From the NCBI GenBank assembly GCA_022702705.1, contig CM040430.1:77007239-77071238 (forward strand): a DNA stretch of 64,000 nucleotides, read 5' to 3'. Shown piece by piece: positions 35,129 through 45,502 of the stretch. The notes beneath the pieces were generated by a model. It worked only from the letters and a program-made list of their open reading frames with translations. It did no database searches and was not told where the DNA came from. The translations under genes were made by a program, and so were the position numbers. This DNA is from Papilionanthe hookeriana x Papilionanthe teres (Eukaryota > Streptophyta > Magnoliopsida > Asparagales > Orchidaceae). Position 1 is the first letter of the stretch. Each line of letters starts with the position of its first letter.

Positions 35129-37019
35129 TGACCTGATTTATAAATAGCGGCTAGAAAATATTTTACACACTAGGGGTACTACGCAAGTATACGTATCGTT
35201 TCAAGTAATATAGAGTTTTCTTTAAAAACCCCAGTATCGATCCCACGAGGAAGTGAAGTAAGAGGTCTTTAGTCAAATTCTAGTCTACTACTAATAGTCC
35301 TTAGTTTGGAATGTCTATTAAAATTGTGTTTTATCTAGTAACTATTCCTAAATGCAAGGGTTAAATGTAATAGTAACTATAACTAAATGCAAATAACAAT
35401 TCTAAATATAACCCTTTTTGGATGAGTTGGTTTGGAGAATTTTGAGATACTAAAAACTACAATTATTATGTAATGAAATAGATAATGTATAGGAATGAGA
35501 TGCATTAAATATTGTATGTGCCAAATAGGAGCAATCATATTCTTTACCCTTTGGTCCAGACATAAAGAACATTGACTAATCCTATGCTTGGTTACTGAAT
35601 CTGTGGCTAGGCTGGGAGGATACCGACTCTCACTTCGGAGCTCCCATTTTCCCCTCGCCTGAGGGCTAACATCTTCACTCCAGCACCCAAACGATAGGAC
35701 CGAATTGAGGATTTTAGTCTGTCACTCTAAAATCTCCTATTCTACGCCCGATAATTATATTTCCCTATTTATATGCATTCAATCCCCATGAACTTCACCA
35801 TCCATGGAATTTGAATGTGTTTCCACTTTTTTGAGAATTACATATGCCCTTTCGGGACTTAACACAATTACAACGAATTTTAACACTACAATGGGCCCTT
35901 ATTGCAATGTAAATGAAGTGCAAGTAAAAACCATCACATTTATAATTAAAACATCTTTTAGCAACCATCACAATATCCTAATCATGAATCCTATTCATTG
36001 CAAAAGAAAAGTAAAATGAAAGAATGATATAATTTTCTCATGCCACTATTTCTAAAGAAGAAGAAAAAGTAAGAGAGATGCGTCACAAAGCACGAAGAAA
36101 ACACAACAGAAACTTCATTTAACCTAAGTAAATCCACTATGTAATTGTTTACAAAATTATAAGATAATGAAGAACAATACTTAGCTTTTTCCCATTGAAA
36201 GAAAGACGAAGATCTCTCCCATAAAGTCTCCCGGAGATCCATGCAATGCTAGCGAAATCCCTTACAAATTCTCTCAAAATCTCCTATCAAATCTCTCCAA
36301 AAGGGTAGAAATCTACATTTCTACTCTTAATCTAAGAATCCTAAACATTCCTCCAAGTTTTTTTCCACTTTTCTCCTATAAAATTCCTCTACTTTTCTAA
36401 CATATATTCGCCATTTTAAAGAGTATGGACAAATTTTGAAGAGTTTCCATAAGCACCCCTTCGAAAAAGCGTCCAAATACGTCGAATTTAGGCAAAAAAC
36501 TGCCAAAAGTCGGTCCAGAACCTTCCGGGCGCCGTCGGCGGGTTCGAGCTCGCTGTCGGCGAGCTTTTCGGGCACTTTTCGGTGTTTTCTGGAAAATCTC
36601 ACCGTCGGCGAGATCGTGGCCGCCGTCGGCGAGCAGGCTCTGTGCAGCTCCACCGTTTTGCTTCGTTTGGCTCCGTTTTAGCTCTGATTCGCCCCATTTT
36701 AGTTGCGTTGCGTTCGTAACAGATAGCCCTACAAAATAATCATAAAAACAACATTTCTTTAAAGTGTAATCTCATTCAAAAATATGCAAGAAGTGTAAAA
36801 GATATTAAGCATCAAAAGACTTATCGAAGGGTGTTGGCAGAATTTCATTTCTTGCTCGTTTTCGCTTCAAATTGCACCGTTTTTGCTTCTTTTTGCTCCA
36901 ATCACCATTTATTGTACCTAAAACCAAAAAAAAATACAAAATACCTTCATTTAAAGTGTAATATCATCAAAAATGAGTAAAACGATATAGCAAAAAGCGT
37001 GTATATTTTAGGCGTGTCA
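35129..37019 (-). repeat. Athila-type LTR B (about 1.9 kb, apparently full length)
   Basis: Bounded by TTGACCTG at the left and GGCGTGTCA at the right (TGACACGCC on the minus strand). It contains ACGCAAGTATACGTATCG (35179), CCCAGTATCGATCCCACGAGG (35231), GGCTAGGCTGGGAGGATACCG (35609) and, in the U3, a GCCGTCGGCG cluster (36530-36640). A short purine-rich AATTGGGGCG precedes TGACACG on the minus strand and looks like a polypurine tract, so this may be a 3' LTR of an element whose body lay to the right. Confidence 0.75.
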
Positions 37020-37208
37020 CGCCCCAATTCATTTTAACACCTTCTTCATATTTGCTTTAAATTTGATCATTTTCACTCCTTTTGACATATTTAGTCCATT
37101 TAATTGTACTTGAAAGAAAAACACACAAATACCTTCCATTAAAGTGTAATATCATAAAAAAAGGTATAAAAATGTGTATAAAAAATATTATATATTTAAG
37201 GTATATCA
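37020..37208 (-). repeat. extra copy of the Athila-type LTR 5' end
   Basis: This segment resembles the preceding 165 bp (CATTTTCACTCCTTTT, then GTACTTGAAAG, CATTAAAGTGTAATATCAT) and ends GGTATATCA (TGATATACC on the minus strand), a second LTR terminus directly abutting LTR B. Confidence 0.7.
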
Positions 37209-37214
37209 GTTATC

Positions 37215-38252
37215 CTTACTAAAATCATCTCCCTATTTATTTTCACTAACCACATAACTACATTTCCTTCACTCTAAAGGTTAATGTGGTACTCACTAGT
37301 TGTTTGAAGTCATAGCCCTCCCGGATCTTATGGGTTCACAATGAATTTTAATATGACAAATGACCAATTAACAAAGTAAACATAGTACATGTGAAATACC
37401 GTCATATTCAATAAAGTAATGAGATTTAACTTTGATTGGAATCCAATACATGCCACTAGTCCATTATAGAAGAAAGGAAGTAAGGATATTACTCAGATTC
37501 ATGAAGTAAACACAAGAATAAATTGATTTATTATATATCAAATTCTTACAAGATAAAATCTATTTAGAACAAAACAGTGTGCTTATCTCCTTCATTGAAA
37601 TTAGCAAAGACTCTCCACCACAAAGGGACTTCTGAAATTCCTTTGCAGATCTTACAATCTCTTTACAATATCTCTCCAACGTCACTCAGAAAATGTAGAA
37701 AATATAAAGAAATCTCTCTCTCTCTCTCCCTCAATCACTTGCACTCTAGAGCTTCATTGAATTCTCCAAATGTTCCTCTCTACGTTTCCAATGAAGTTCC
37801 CCTTTGAAATGACTTGAATTCATGTTTAAACTGCATAGAAACTGCTCTGGGCAGCTCTGGCATCTAGGCACCCGACTGTGGCGCCTAGGCACCACTCCTT
37901 TCTTTGGCTGAATTAATAAGGTAGTTCTTATGCGCCAATATGTGGCACATAGGCACCACCTTCATGGTTTGCTGGAGGAATAGATGGCGCCTTGGCTGCA
38001 CTTCTTCTATCTTCTCCACAGGCTTCGACACTTATTCACATGAAGCTGGCGCCATGGCCCCTAGACAATAGTTCAAGTCAGCTTCCTTAGCGCCATTTGC
38101 TATGTTTCGCTCTGTTTTAACTCTAGTTCGTTCCAAATGATTGACCTGTTTTACCTGCAACAAAAAATAAAAATACCTTTCATTAAAGTGCAATATCATT
38201 AAAAATAAGTATAAAATTCAGGATTGAATTTAACACGTTTAAAGGACGTCAG
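37215..38252 (-). repeat. Athila-type LTR C (R/U5 end missing)
   Basis: Begins inside the family sequence at CCCTATTTATTTTCAC and continues through ACTCAGATTCATGAAG, the (TC)n run at 37710-37725, GGCGCC/AGGCACC-rich U3 blocks (37864-38090), and TGCAACAAAAAATAAAAATACC, ending GGACGTCA (TGACGTCC on the minus strand) at 38252. The part equivalent to 35129-35760 of LTR B is absent. Confidence 0.7.
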
Positions 38253-38284
38253 ATAAAAGAAATCTTTTTTCATATCAGAGCTAG

Positions 38285-39795
38285 TTATTTCCACCTGATA
38301 GGAATTAAGATGATCTTGTTGTTTCTACAAGTGGTGTTTCAAATAAGCTAATTAAATGACCATAAGTCAAGATCATTCAACAACAAACATAATAACTTAA
38401 ATGATCATTCAACATCAACCATAAGTGATAATAAATGATCATGATTCATGATAATGGTTACTAGAGCGTAGATGGTATATATTAGTACATAAGTTAATGA
38501 TCACAGAGTAGCAGGATACAGAGAAGCATAGTAGCAGAAACCAATTAATGGTAATTAAGTGGTATGCATGTAAAATTTTCAAATAAAAATTTGCAGAAAA
38601 GTATTACTTAACAGTACATTTCAATAGCAAAAAGATTCCATTGAGTTTCCCAAAACCACCAAAGAGAATGAGAAGAAAGAAGAAGTGCTTAGAACATACC
38701 TAAGTTTAAATCATGATGATTCCATCCTAAAGATAGAAAAAAATATTTTCTAGCTTTTGAATCATCATGCATCTCTGGAATTAGTATAGCTAGAAAAAAT
38801 ACATATAAATCCAAAATTCTATAGAAGCTAAAGAGAAACATAACCAACACATGTCATTTCCAAATTCCAATGAATCCAATAAGCAAACAACAACCAGATC
38901 AACAAAAGATCCCAAGACAATAACCAAAAAGTCCATATAAATCCAAAATTAAGTTAATGTCAGTGCTTGTTGTTTCTACCTGTTAGAAATTAAAATGAGT
39001 TTGATGTTTTTTTAGTATATCTCAAAGAATCAGTGGTGTTTCATATAAGCCATTTGAATGATCATGATAATGGTTACCATAGCTTAGATGGTATGTATTT
39101 GAGCATAAGTTAATGATCAAAGAGTAGTAGAAATCAAAGTGACAGAAATCAGAGTAACAGAAAGCAATTAATGGAAATTAGTGGTATGTACGTAAATTTT
39201 CCAAATAAAAAATGATAGAAGTTAACAAAAAGCATATGTTAGAGAGAAATAGTACTAAATAATACCCCTACAGTCTGCACCTAATTTCTCTTTAGAATTA
39301 ATTAGGGATGATTCCACCATCCAACAACAAAAAAGATACTTTAAAAGGTTCCAGCCTTACACCCTTCTAAAATAAACAAAAATGTTTAGAAGTAACTTTG
39401 ATATTTCCAATTCCAACAACCAAAAGACTTAAAGGCTTCCACCATCCAACCAAAAGTGAATAAATAACAAAAATATTCTAATGAGTTTCACAAAACCATC
39501 AAAGAGAAGGAGAAGATAGAAAAAGAGCAAAGAACTTACCTAAATTTAATTCATGATGATTCCATCCTAAAGATAAAAAAAATTATTTTCTAGCTTGGTT
39601 GAATCATTTTACATCTCTAAAATTCATCATAGCTAAAAAAATAAACATATAAATTCAAAATTCTGAACCAAAAAATATGAAATGCAACCAACACATCATT
39701 TCTAATGAATCTAACTAGCAAACAACAACCATACAAGCAAAAGATCCCAAGTCCATCGGCCAAAAAATGCATAAAAATCCAAAATTAAATTTTAA
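38285..39795. repeat. direct duplication of a 0.7-0.8 kb segment
   Basis: Copy 1 (about 38285-38950) and copy 2 (about 38965-39795) share, in order, TTGTTTCTACCTG, GTGGTGTTTCA, GATAATGGTTAC, AGCTTAGATGGTAT, TTAATGATCA, the block ACCATCAAAGAGAA (39497), CATGATGATTCCATCCTAAAGAT (38713 and 39551; 23 bp, identical in both), and AGCAAACAACAACCA. Copy 2 holds an extra AT-rich insertion of about 150 bp. Both carry CTTACCT/CATACCT just before the 23-bp block, a possible minus-strand GT splice donor. Confidence 0.85.
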
Positions 39796-39985
39796 ATCAA
39801 TCTCTAAAATACCTAGTCATTGATAAGAAAATGTTCCACATCAATATATTATTCAAACATCAAATAATGAGCCAAAATTAATGAAAATATTTCATTATCA
39901 CGTCATTGAATCATGCATACAATCACTCTGATAAATTTACAAAGAGTCTTTCCTCTTCCCTTATCTTTTTTTGTTCATTTGGAGA

Positions 39986-39988
<3 letters not shown>

Positions 39989-40064
<76 letters not shown>
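39989..40064. repeat. (TA)38 microsatellite
   Basis: Uninterrupted TA dinucleotides for 76 bp. They give artificial Ile/Tyr frames. The run sits at the edge of the Tat/Ogre-like LTR and primer site. Confidence 0.98.
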
Positions 40065-40067
<3 letters not shown>

Positions 40068-40118
40068 ATGGAGGCGGGAAGTGTTTTCGTCATTCTTTTT
40101 CTCTTTTTTATTTTAAAA

Positions 40119-40128
40119 GGAGTCGCCA
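40119..40128 (-). other. primer-binding site start, Ogre/Tat type
   Basis: The minus strand reads TGGCGACTCC and then departs (TTTTAAAATA) from the expected TGCTGGGGA. It is separated by AGC from the LTR end CGATTGACA. The 10-base match plus its position at the end of a long GC-richer LTR supports the call; the missing second half weakens it. Confidence 0.5.
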
Positions 40129-42659
40129 GCTTGTCAATCGTCGTATACTTCCCCTATTCGAGCAAATCTCCCTCCCGAATCAAATAAGTGATTCGAAGAG
40201 GAGAGGAACCGAATAAGAAGGGACATACGACAAAAACGACAAAACAAGAGAAAAGAAAAACATGGAGAGTCTACGTTTGATAAAACCTCGCAAGGATAAG
40301 TCAAGCATGTCCGCCCAAACAAGATCGGGCGGAGGCACCTTGAACCAATATCCGCGAAAGAAGTATCTACGTAGACTACCCATAACCAGAGAGTCAAGTG
40401 TGTGTACCTGTTCTGGGGTCAAGAACACTCCCAGAGGAATGTATTCCTACTGGTTAATTACATCTTGGGGGATACCCAAGAATACTCTCGATAAAAGAAG
40501 CTTCGCTTTATATTATCATAGACCTGAGGTATAGGCAATCAAAGGGAGATTATTCCGTGTGGGAAAGTCTCGATGCTTCAAAGCTCTCGCTAAGCCATCA
40601 GGCGAGAGTGAGTCTCTCACATCCCAAATGGGGTAGCGGCTCATCGAGCATACGAAACCCACAGAATAACCTAAATCATCTTGACGGGGGTATCCCAACA
40701 CGTCAAAGCACGTCCGGGCCATAAGGGCAGAGGACAAATCGTCGTATCCCAAACGGGCAGCAGCTCATCGGTATCAGGTCGTCAAAATGATATCAACGAA
40801 GTCAAGGAGCGAAAGGGCCCAACAGGGGTAGTTAAAGGAAGGAAGGAGTAATCCTAAAGGTGTAGAGGTAGCCAAGTCGGGGTATCACAAACCCGTCATC
40901 CAAAGCAGTAGGACCCTAAGTCTACCCGAACGTGAAGGTAGTCGACCCAACACATCCCGAGATCCCGGTCGGCAATCCAAGAATTGCATTATCCACGGGG
41001 ACCTCGGTAGCCCTAAGGTCAAAGGAAGGAAACTCTATCATATGACTATAAGTCGGAGCTCCAAGAGGTGGGTCTCACACTCGCCAAAGTGGCAAGGATG
41101 CCTCGGGAAAGAAGAGAAAGGGAGGTTCAGCTACAAAGCTGCAAACGCTCCAAACAAAAGGACTTACACCCCGTCTGGGCCGGGGAGCCTTCTAACACCC
41201 TAGGCGCACTAGACAACCACCTATAAAGGTATGCTGGGTCAGTCAGATTGGAGAAGCACAGGGACTCCTCCTCGGGACATGCAAATATGAATGCAGTTAT
41301 CTAGAGCGGTCCTTAAGTAATGTGGAGGCCCTATTAGTATGACTTGGGTGATAGCCATGCAATGCAACCCATTTAAAATCCGGCCCGAAGGCCATGCAAG
41401 AAAGTAAAAGTGCATATTTTAAAATCTTGAATATTTTAATCCTAAAATTCATTTATCTTTAATATTTTATTAGGATTTTTAACATATAAAGTTTACAATT
41501 TTATGGTCCTTAAAGAGCCTAAATGATATCGTGAAATCCCAGATCACAGAAAGAAACAAGGAAAACACATGCAGGCATGCAAATATGCAATAAAAGCAAG
41601 AAAGAAAGCACTCCATAATAAAATAAACGAGGCCAAAATGCCGCTGGACCGGCAACATAATCCAGAAAAAGAAAAATGCGGCCGGACTCCGCATATACAT
41701 GCCCGGTCCTAATTCTATACATCAATATAAAAATACAGAATTAAGATACGGGGCACGAGCATCAGCTCCTAGTCCCCTCCACGTGGTTCTTGCGCCAAAC
41801 GCCTCGGAACCCGTGCCCGTATCTTATTTCTGCTACAGGACTCTCCTAGACTCTAAAAGTACAAAGGAAAATAAAAAGACTCAATCCTGCATGAAAACAA
41901 GTGTTAGCGGGAAAGCCCACATGCAAATGACGTATAATGAGCCATGCTTTATAAATGGGGGAGCTAATAGCACTCGCAAGTAAAAGGATTAGAAATCATC
42001 ACTTGCTCCCCCATAGTGGTACTCGTGTGTGTATAAATAAGCATGGCTCCCCGCAAAAAGCGCCCTAACACACTACCATACATATGCAGCATGCAATCAC
42101 ATCACGAGCAAAGTGCGGAAGAAAGATACCGGCTAGGGCAACCAATCCATCAAAGAACAATAGCCGGACATCAAAAAGACTACCTAGCAACCTAAGTCCT
42201 ACCTAGCACACCATCTAACGAAAGTGCACAAACCTAGTGCTTAAGTGCAGGGTAAGTCTGGGTTTAGTATGACTTTGACGGGGTCGCCATACCGGCCCCA
42301 TCCTAAAAATCCGAAGGATCTAAAGGGCGTCACGAAGAGGGGTGACACAAGTTAGATCCAATGGATCCTTAGCACAATCATACTTGTGCCGATCCCGATG
42401 ACTTAATTCGCATTGCTCATTGGGATCAACCCAACAAGCAATGCTCGTTAAGGCATCGCGACCGACACGGGGTCACTCTCCTAACGAGTAGGACAAGCCA
42501 TCGAGGAATGGGTAAGCAAACAGTCATGCAAGAAGCCCACATTGTGATTGCTCGACTGAAGTACGAAACAATCACAACGGGCGCCCAAAAGGGAAAGCAC
42601 ACATCATGCAAAATGCAAGGATGCTACATGCAAAGAGAATGCACCAAAGTGGTGATGGT

Positions 42660-42781
42660 GAGTATACCATAAAGGCAGTGACTCGAAAAGAGCGGGCATG
42701 CCGCGAAGGCGACGGCCCAAAGGATGGGTATGCCAAGGAGGCAGTGACCCGAAGGCGGGCATGCCGTAGTGGCAGCGGCCC
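42660..42781. repeat. array of four 25-nt hairpin units
   Basis: Units at 42660-42684, 42694-42718, 42726-42750 and 42757-42781 follow one plan: a 4-base outer arm, AT, a 3-base inner arm, a 5-base loop, GGC, then RRYG overlapping the outer arm's partner. Outer pairs are GAGT/ACTC, GGGC/GCCC, GGGT/ACCC and GGGC/GCCC, so base changes in one arm are matched in the other. Linkers of 7-9, 7 and 6 bases separate the units (start-to-start 34, 32, 31). Confidence 0.85.
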
Positions 42782-43115
42782 GGAGGTGGAATAATTCTCA
42801 CTAGGGAGAATCATAAAAGTGCGGTGCAAATGCAATTGCAAATGCAGAATATGGTGCAACATGCAACCAGACCAACATGCATAAACATACAAACATGTGA
42901 TATAATGCAATAAGTGGTCACATGCAAAATGCAACAAGATGGAGCATGCACATGCAACACAACCCCAACACTCGACGGCATGTCGAACTCGTCCTAACGA
43001 CCTCACATAGGTACCTAGGGTTGACTCTCTTGGATGTGCGGCATCGCCGCCTCCAGCTTTGGCGTGGCTACGGGAGGGCTTCCCCCTCTGATTTCTCGTA
43101 GGGGAAACTCGCCAC

Positions 43116-43215
43116 CGTTCGTAGGGCGGACTAGCTACAAAGCTTTTTCCGCTCTACGAACGCCCGATCTTATAGGACAGACTAGCTACAAAGCTTTTCC
43201 CGTCCTCTAAGATCG
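43116..43215. repeat. twin hairpins with the same loop and covarying arms
   Basis: Hairpin 1: arms 43116-43130 and 43148-43162 (15 positions, one G-T). Hairpin 2: arms 43165-43178 and 43202-43215 (14 positions, one mismatch). The loop sequence ACTAGCTACAAAGCTTTT is identical at 43130-43147 and 43181-43198. Arm sequences differ at about seven positions between the two, and nearly all differences are compensated on the other side. Confidence 0.85.
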
Positions 43216-44390
43216 AACTCAACTAATCCCTCCAAGGGAGATTAGGAGCGCCAAAACCATGGGAAATTGGGATTCCAACCCAGCAGGATTAATATCTAAA
43301 GCTCAGAACAGGGAAGATCGCTAGGCTACGAATAGGAATTAGCCAACGCACAAGATTCCTAACCTATAGCTCACTCTAGGTAAATCAACGATCCATCACA
43401 TAGGCACGTCAACACGCCAACTCACGCTGGCGCACGCACCCCGTGTGGGCGATCGAACCCACACGCCTAGACCGGACTAAACCTAGGGTCGACTAAGGGA
43501 TAAGAAAATCTCACCGCCGCGAAGGTTGAAGACGCGTTCTCTTTATGCTGAAGAAGAGCCCACGCTTCCGGCGAACCGCCGGTGTTCGGTCCATGTGCTG
43601 ACGCACCTCGCAATAACAAATATGGAAAACGGGATCGAGTGAGGGCAAGAGGGATGCAAACTATCCAAAATAAATAATTTTAACGTAGGAAAATATAGCC
43701 GACAAATATACCTTCGCGAAGGGGTCGCTCGACGACGGCGGAGGGGAAACCATGAGGTAAAACAAGTCCGCGCCTCCTCGAACAGCAACGACGTTCACCG
43801 TTCCGCGACGTCGAGGTGCTCCGGCGAAGTATCCGGTCACCGGGAAGGCAGGACGGTGACGCGTAGGGCCTAGCTCGTCAGCGGTGCACACCGAGAATGG
43901 AGGGAATGCAAAGGAGAACCCAAACTCTGAAGTTTCACCTCGCTGATTTGTTCCAGCGTAAATACGATAACGGCGAGGCAAAAGGCGGGCGAATAAGAGG
44001 TCCGGCGAGTTCGATCCGTGAAAGGAAAATGCTCGGCCAAGAGGAAGAAGAACGACCAAGCTTTTCGAGCCGAGAAGGAAGAAGAGGTGGCCTGCGGGTT
44101 TCGCCGGAAGCCGGAGGAGAAGGCGGCGGGGTCGTCCGCCGGAGAGGATCGGCGGCCGAGCACGGGCCGCGCGGCGAGAGAGGAAGCTCGGGAAGGGAGC
44201 TCGCGAAGCGAGCCTCGAGGGAGGCGGCGCTGGGCTTCGCCGGCAAGGAGGGGAGCTCCGGCGAAGGGAGGACGTCCGGAGGCGGCGAGCTTCGACGAAG
44301 AGCACGCTAGGGTTCGCGAATGGAGCTTGGCGGCTGCTGTGTCGCGATGGATTCGGGAGAGGGAGAGGGTTTTAGCGTAAGTTTTTTTTT

Positions 44391-44457
44391 TAAAGATAAT
44401 ATAATAATAATATAATAATAATAATAATGATAATAATAATAATATTATTATAATTAT
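44391..44457. repeat. AT-rich trinucleotide microsatellite
   Basis: Runs of AATAAT and ATAATA that turn into ATTATT, so the tract is partly self-complementary. Confidence 0.9.
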
Positions 44458-44485
44458 CCTCCGCGTTCTTTTAGCGTGTATACGT

Positions 44486-44880
44486 CCTCGCAGCGAAGTA
44501 GATGTCCTTCTTAGCTAAAATTGACGTTCCGGATTCAATGGCGCAGTCCGTTTCGTCATCCGGGGTCGTTCGGGACCGCTCGAGCCACTTTTTGATCAAA
44601 TGGGTCAAAAAAGAATAATTCGCATATTTTAAGCCCGCTCGCGATGTCGTAGCAAAATGAACATCCTCCGTAGGTAAAATCGACGTCCCGGACACAATCG
44701 TGTGATCCGTTTCGTCATCCGGAGTCGTTCGAGTAACTCTCTGACGATCGCGCTAAAAATGATAATTTGCACAATTTTTACCCCGCCCGCAAAGCCGTAA
44801 CAAAATAGACATCCTCCCTAGCTAATATCGATGTCCCGGACACACTCGCGTAGTCTGTTTCGTCGTTCGAGGTCATATGA
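44486..44880. repeat. three-copy ~155-bp tandem repeat in the long LTR
   Basis: Each copy carries GATGTCC/ACATCCTCC, TAGCTAAAAT.GACGT.CCGGA, CGTTTCGTCATCCGGGGTCG and a CGAG-type end followed by AT-rich sequence. Copy starts are near 44501, 44661 and 44809; the third is shorter and more diverged. It lies at the U3 end of the LTR, where repeats often act as promoter or enhancer units. Confidence 0.85.
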
Positions 44881-45502
44881 ACAAGCTCGCAGGTGGATGT
44901 GCCAATTTGAGCCAATTTCCCGCTCTACGCGTCGAGTAACACCTATCGACCCTGGTATGCTCGAATGGACATCCCATGCATGTAATATATAAAAAAAATG
45001 ATGCCAACAGGAAGAGCTCTGCTAGGGTTCTCAGGATGCTTCTGGCGGTGGCACTAGTGCCGCCGGCTGTCTTGGAGGGTGGTGACTCCTGCTGGGTGGT
45101 AAGTTGGAGTGGTGGTGCTCCTTGGAAGGTTCTCTTTTTGTTTGGGTCTTCCCGGGCTTTTGGGTTTTCAAAACGTTACTGTTCTATTGGCAAGGGTGAG
45201 TTTTATTGTGGAAGTGGTTTGTTGTTGGTTTGTTTTCTGACTCTGGAAGGAGTGGTTTCTGTTGGTTGGTTTCTGCCATTTCAAGGTGCACTTCCTTTTC
45301 TAGGTGCTGGTGCCTTGTCCAGATTTTCTTCCATTGGAAGCTTCTTTAGTTTTTGTATTTTTTTGTTGTTGTTTCTTTGAGTTATCGTGAAGTTACTGGT
45401 CAGGCTGCCTTGGGAGTTTTTGTGTGGACCTTCTTCTGATGTCGTGGCCTTTAGTTTTAGCTTTTACTGATTGGCCTCCCTCTGCTACAATCCTTTCTCA
45501 GC

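Larger units (their letters stand above)
42310..43470. other. hairpin-rich zone of the long LTR
   Basis: Many perfect or near-perfect stems in about 1.15 kb. Examples: GCACAA/TTGTGC (42372-42377, 42384-42389); CATTGCT/AGCAATG (42411-42417, 42437-42443) with an inner TTGGG/CCCAA stem; the four-unit array at 42660-42781; the twin hairpins at 43116-43215; CTAATC/GATTAG around 43223-43245; and CGTGTGGG/CCCACACG (43442-43449, 43458-43465). Density is well above what neighbouring sequence shows by eye. Confidence 0.7.
40132..44980 (-). repeat. very long Tat/Ogre-like LTR (about 4.85 kb)
   Basis: A sharply bounded block of higher GC than both sides, with no pol-type coding. Its left edge on the + strand is TGTCAATCG next to the primer site; the right edge is taken as CCCATGCA (TGCATGGG on the minus strand). 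Ogre LTRs of 5-6 kb are known, so the size fits. It contains a hairpin array (42660-42781), twin hairpins (43116-43215), a GC-rich stretch resembling a plant 5' leader on the minus strand (AAACCCTAG near 44300-44370), an AT microsatellite (44391-44457) and a three-copy repeat (44486-44880). Long frames in it (43661-44305; 42572-43006) look compositional. An unclassified GC-rich repeat remains possible. Confidence 0.5.

Noticed and set aside
39906..40216. Frames with long Ile-Tyr runs
   Set aside because: Produced by (TA)38.
42660..42781. CRISPR-like look of regularly spaced repeats
   Set aside because: The units differ in sequence and conserve only pairing, the linkers are 6-9 bases, and the host is a plant.
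42572..43006. 144-codon minus-strand frame over the hairpin array
   Set aside because: The His/Cys/Pro repeats simply translate the hairpin units. No start context or motif supports a protein.
43442..43465. tRNA T-arm-like GTGGGTTCGATC on the minus strand
   Set aside because: The loop is one base too long, and no D-arm, anticodon arm or acceptor stem could be drawn around it.
43661..44305. 214-codon minus-strand frame rich in Arg, Pro, Ser, and overlapping frames on both strands
   Set aside because: Open in several frames at once because the DNA is GC-rich. The residues are compositional, with no domain, and it lies inside the LTR.
44976..45380. 134-codon frame before LINE ORF1
   Set aside because: It falls in the LINE 5' untranslated region, is G/F/S/L-rich without a domain, and is not in frame with ORF1.
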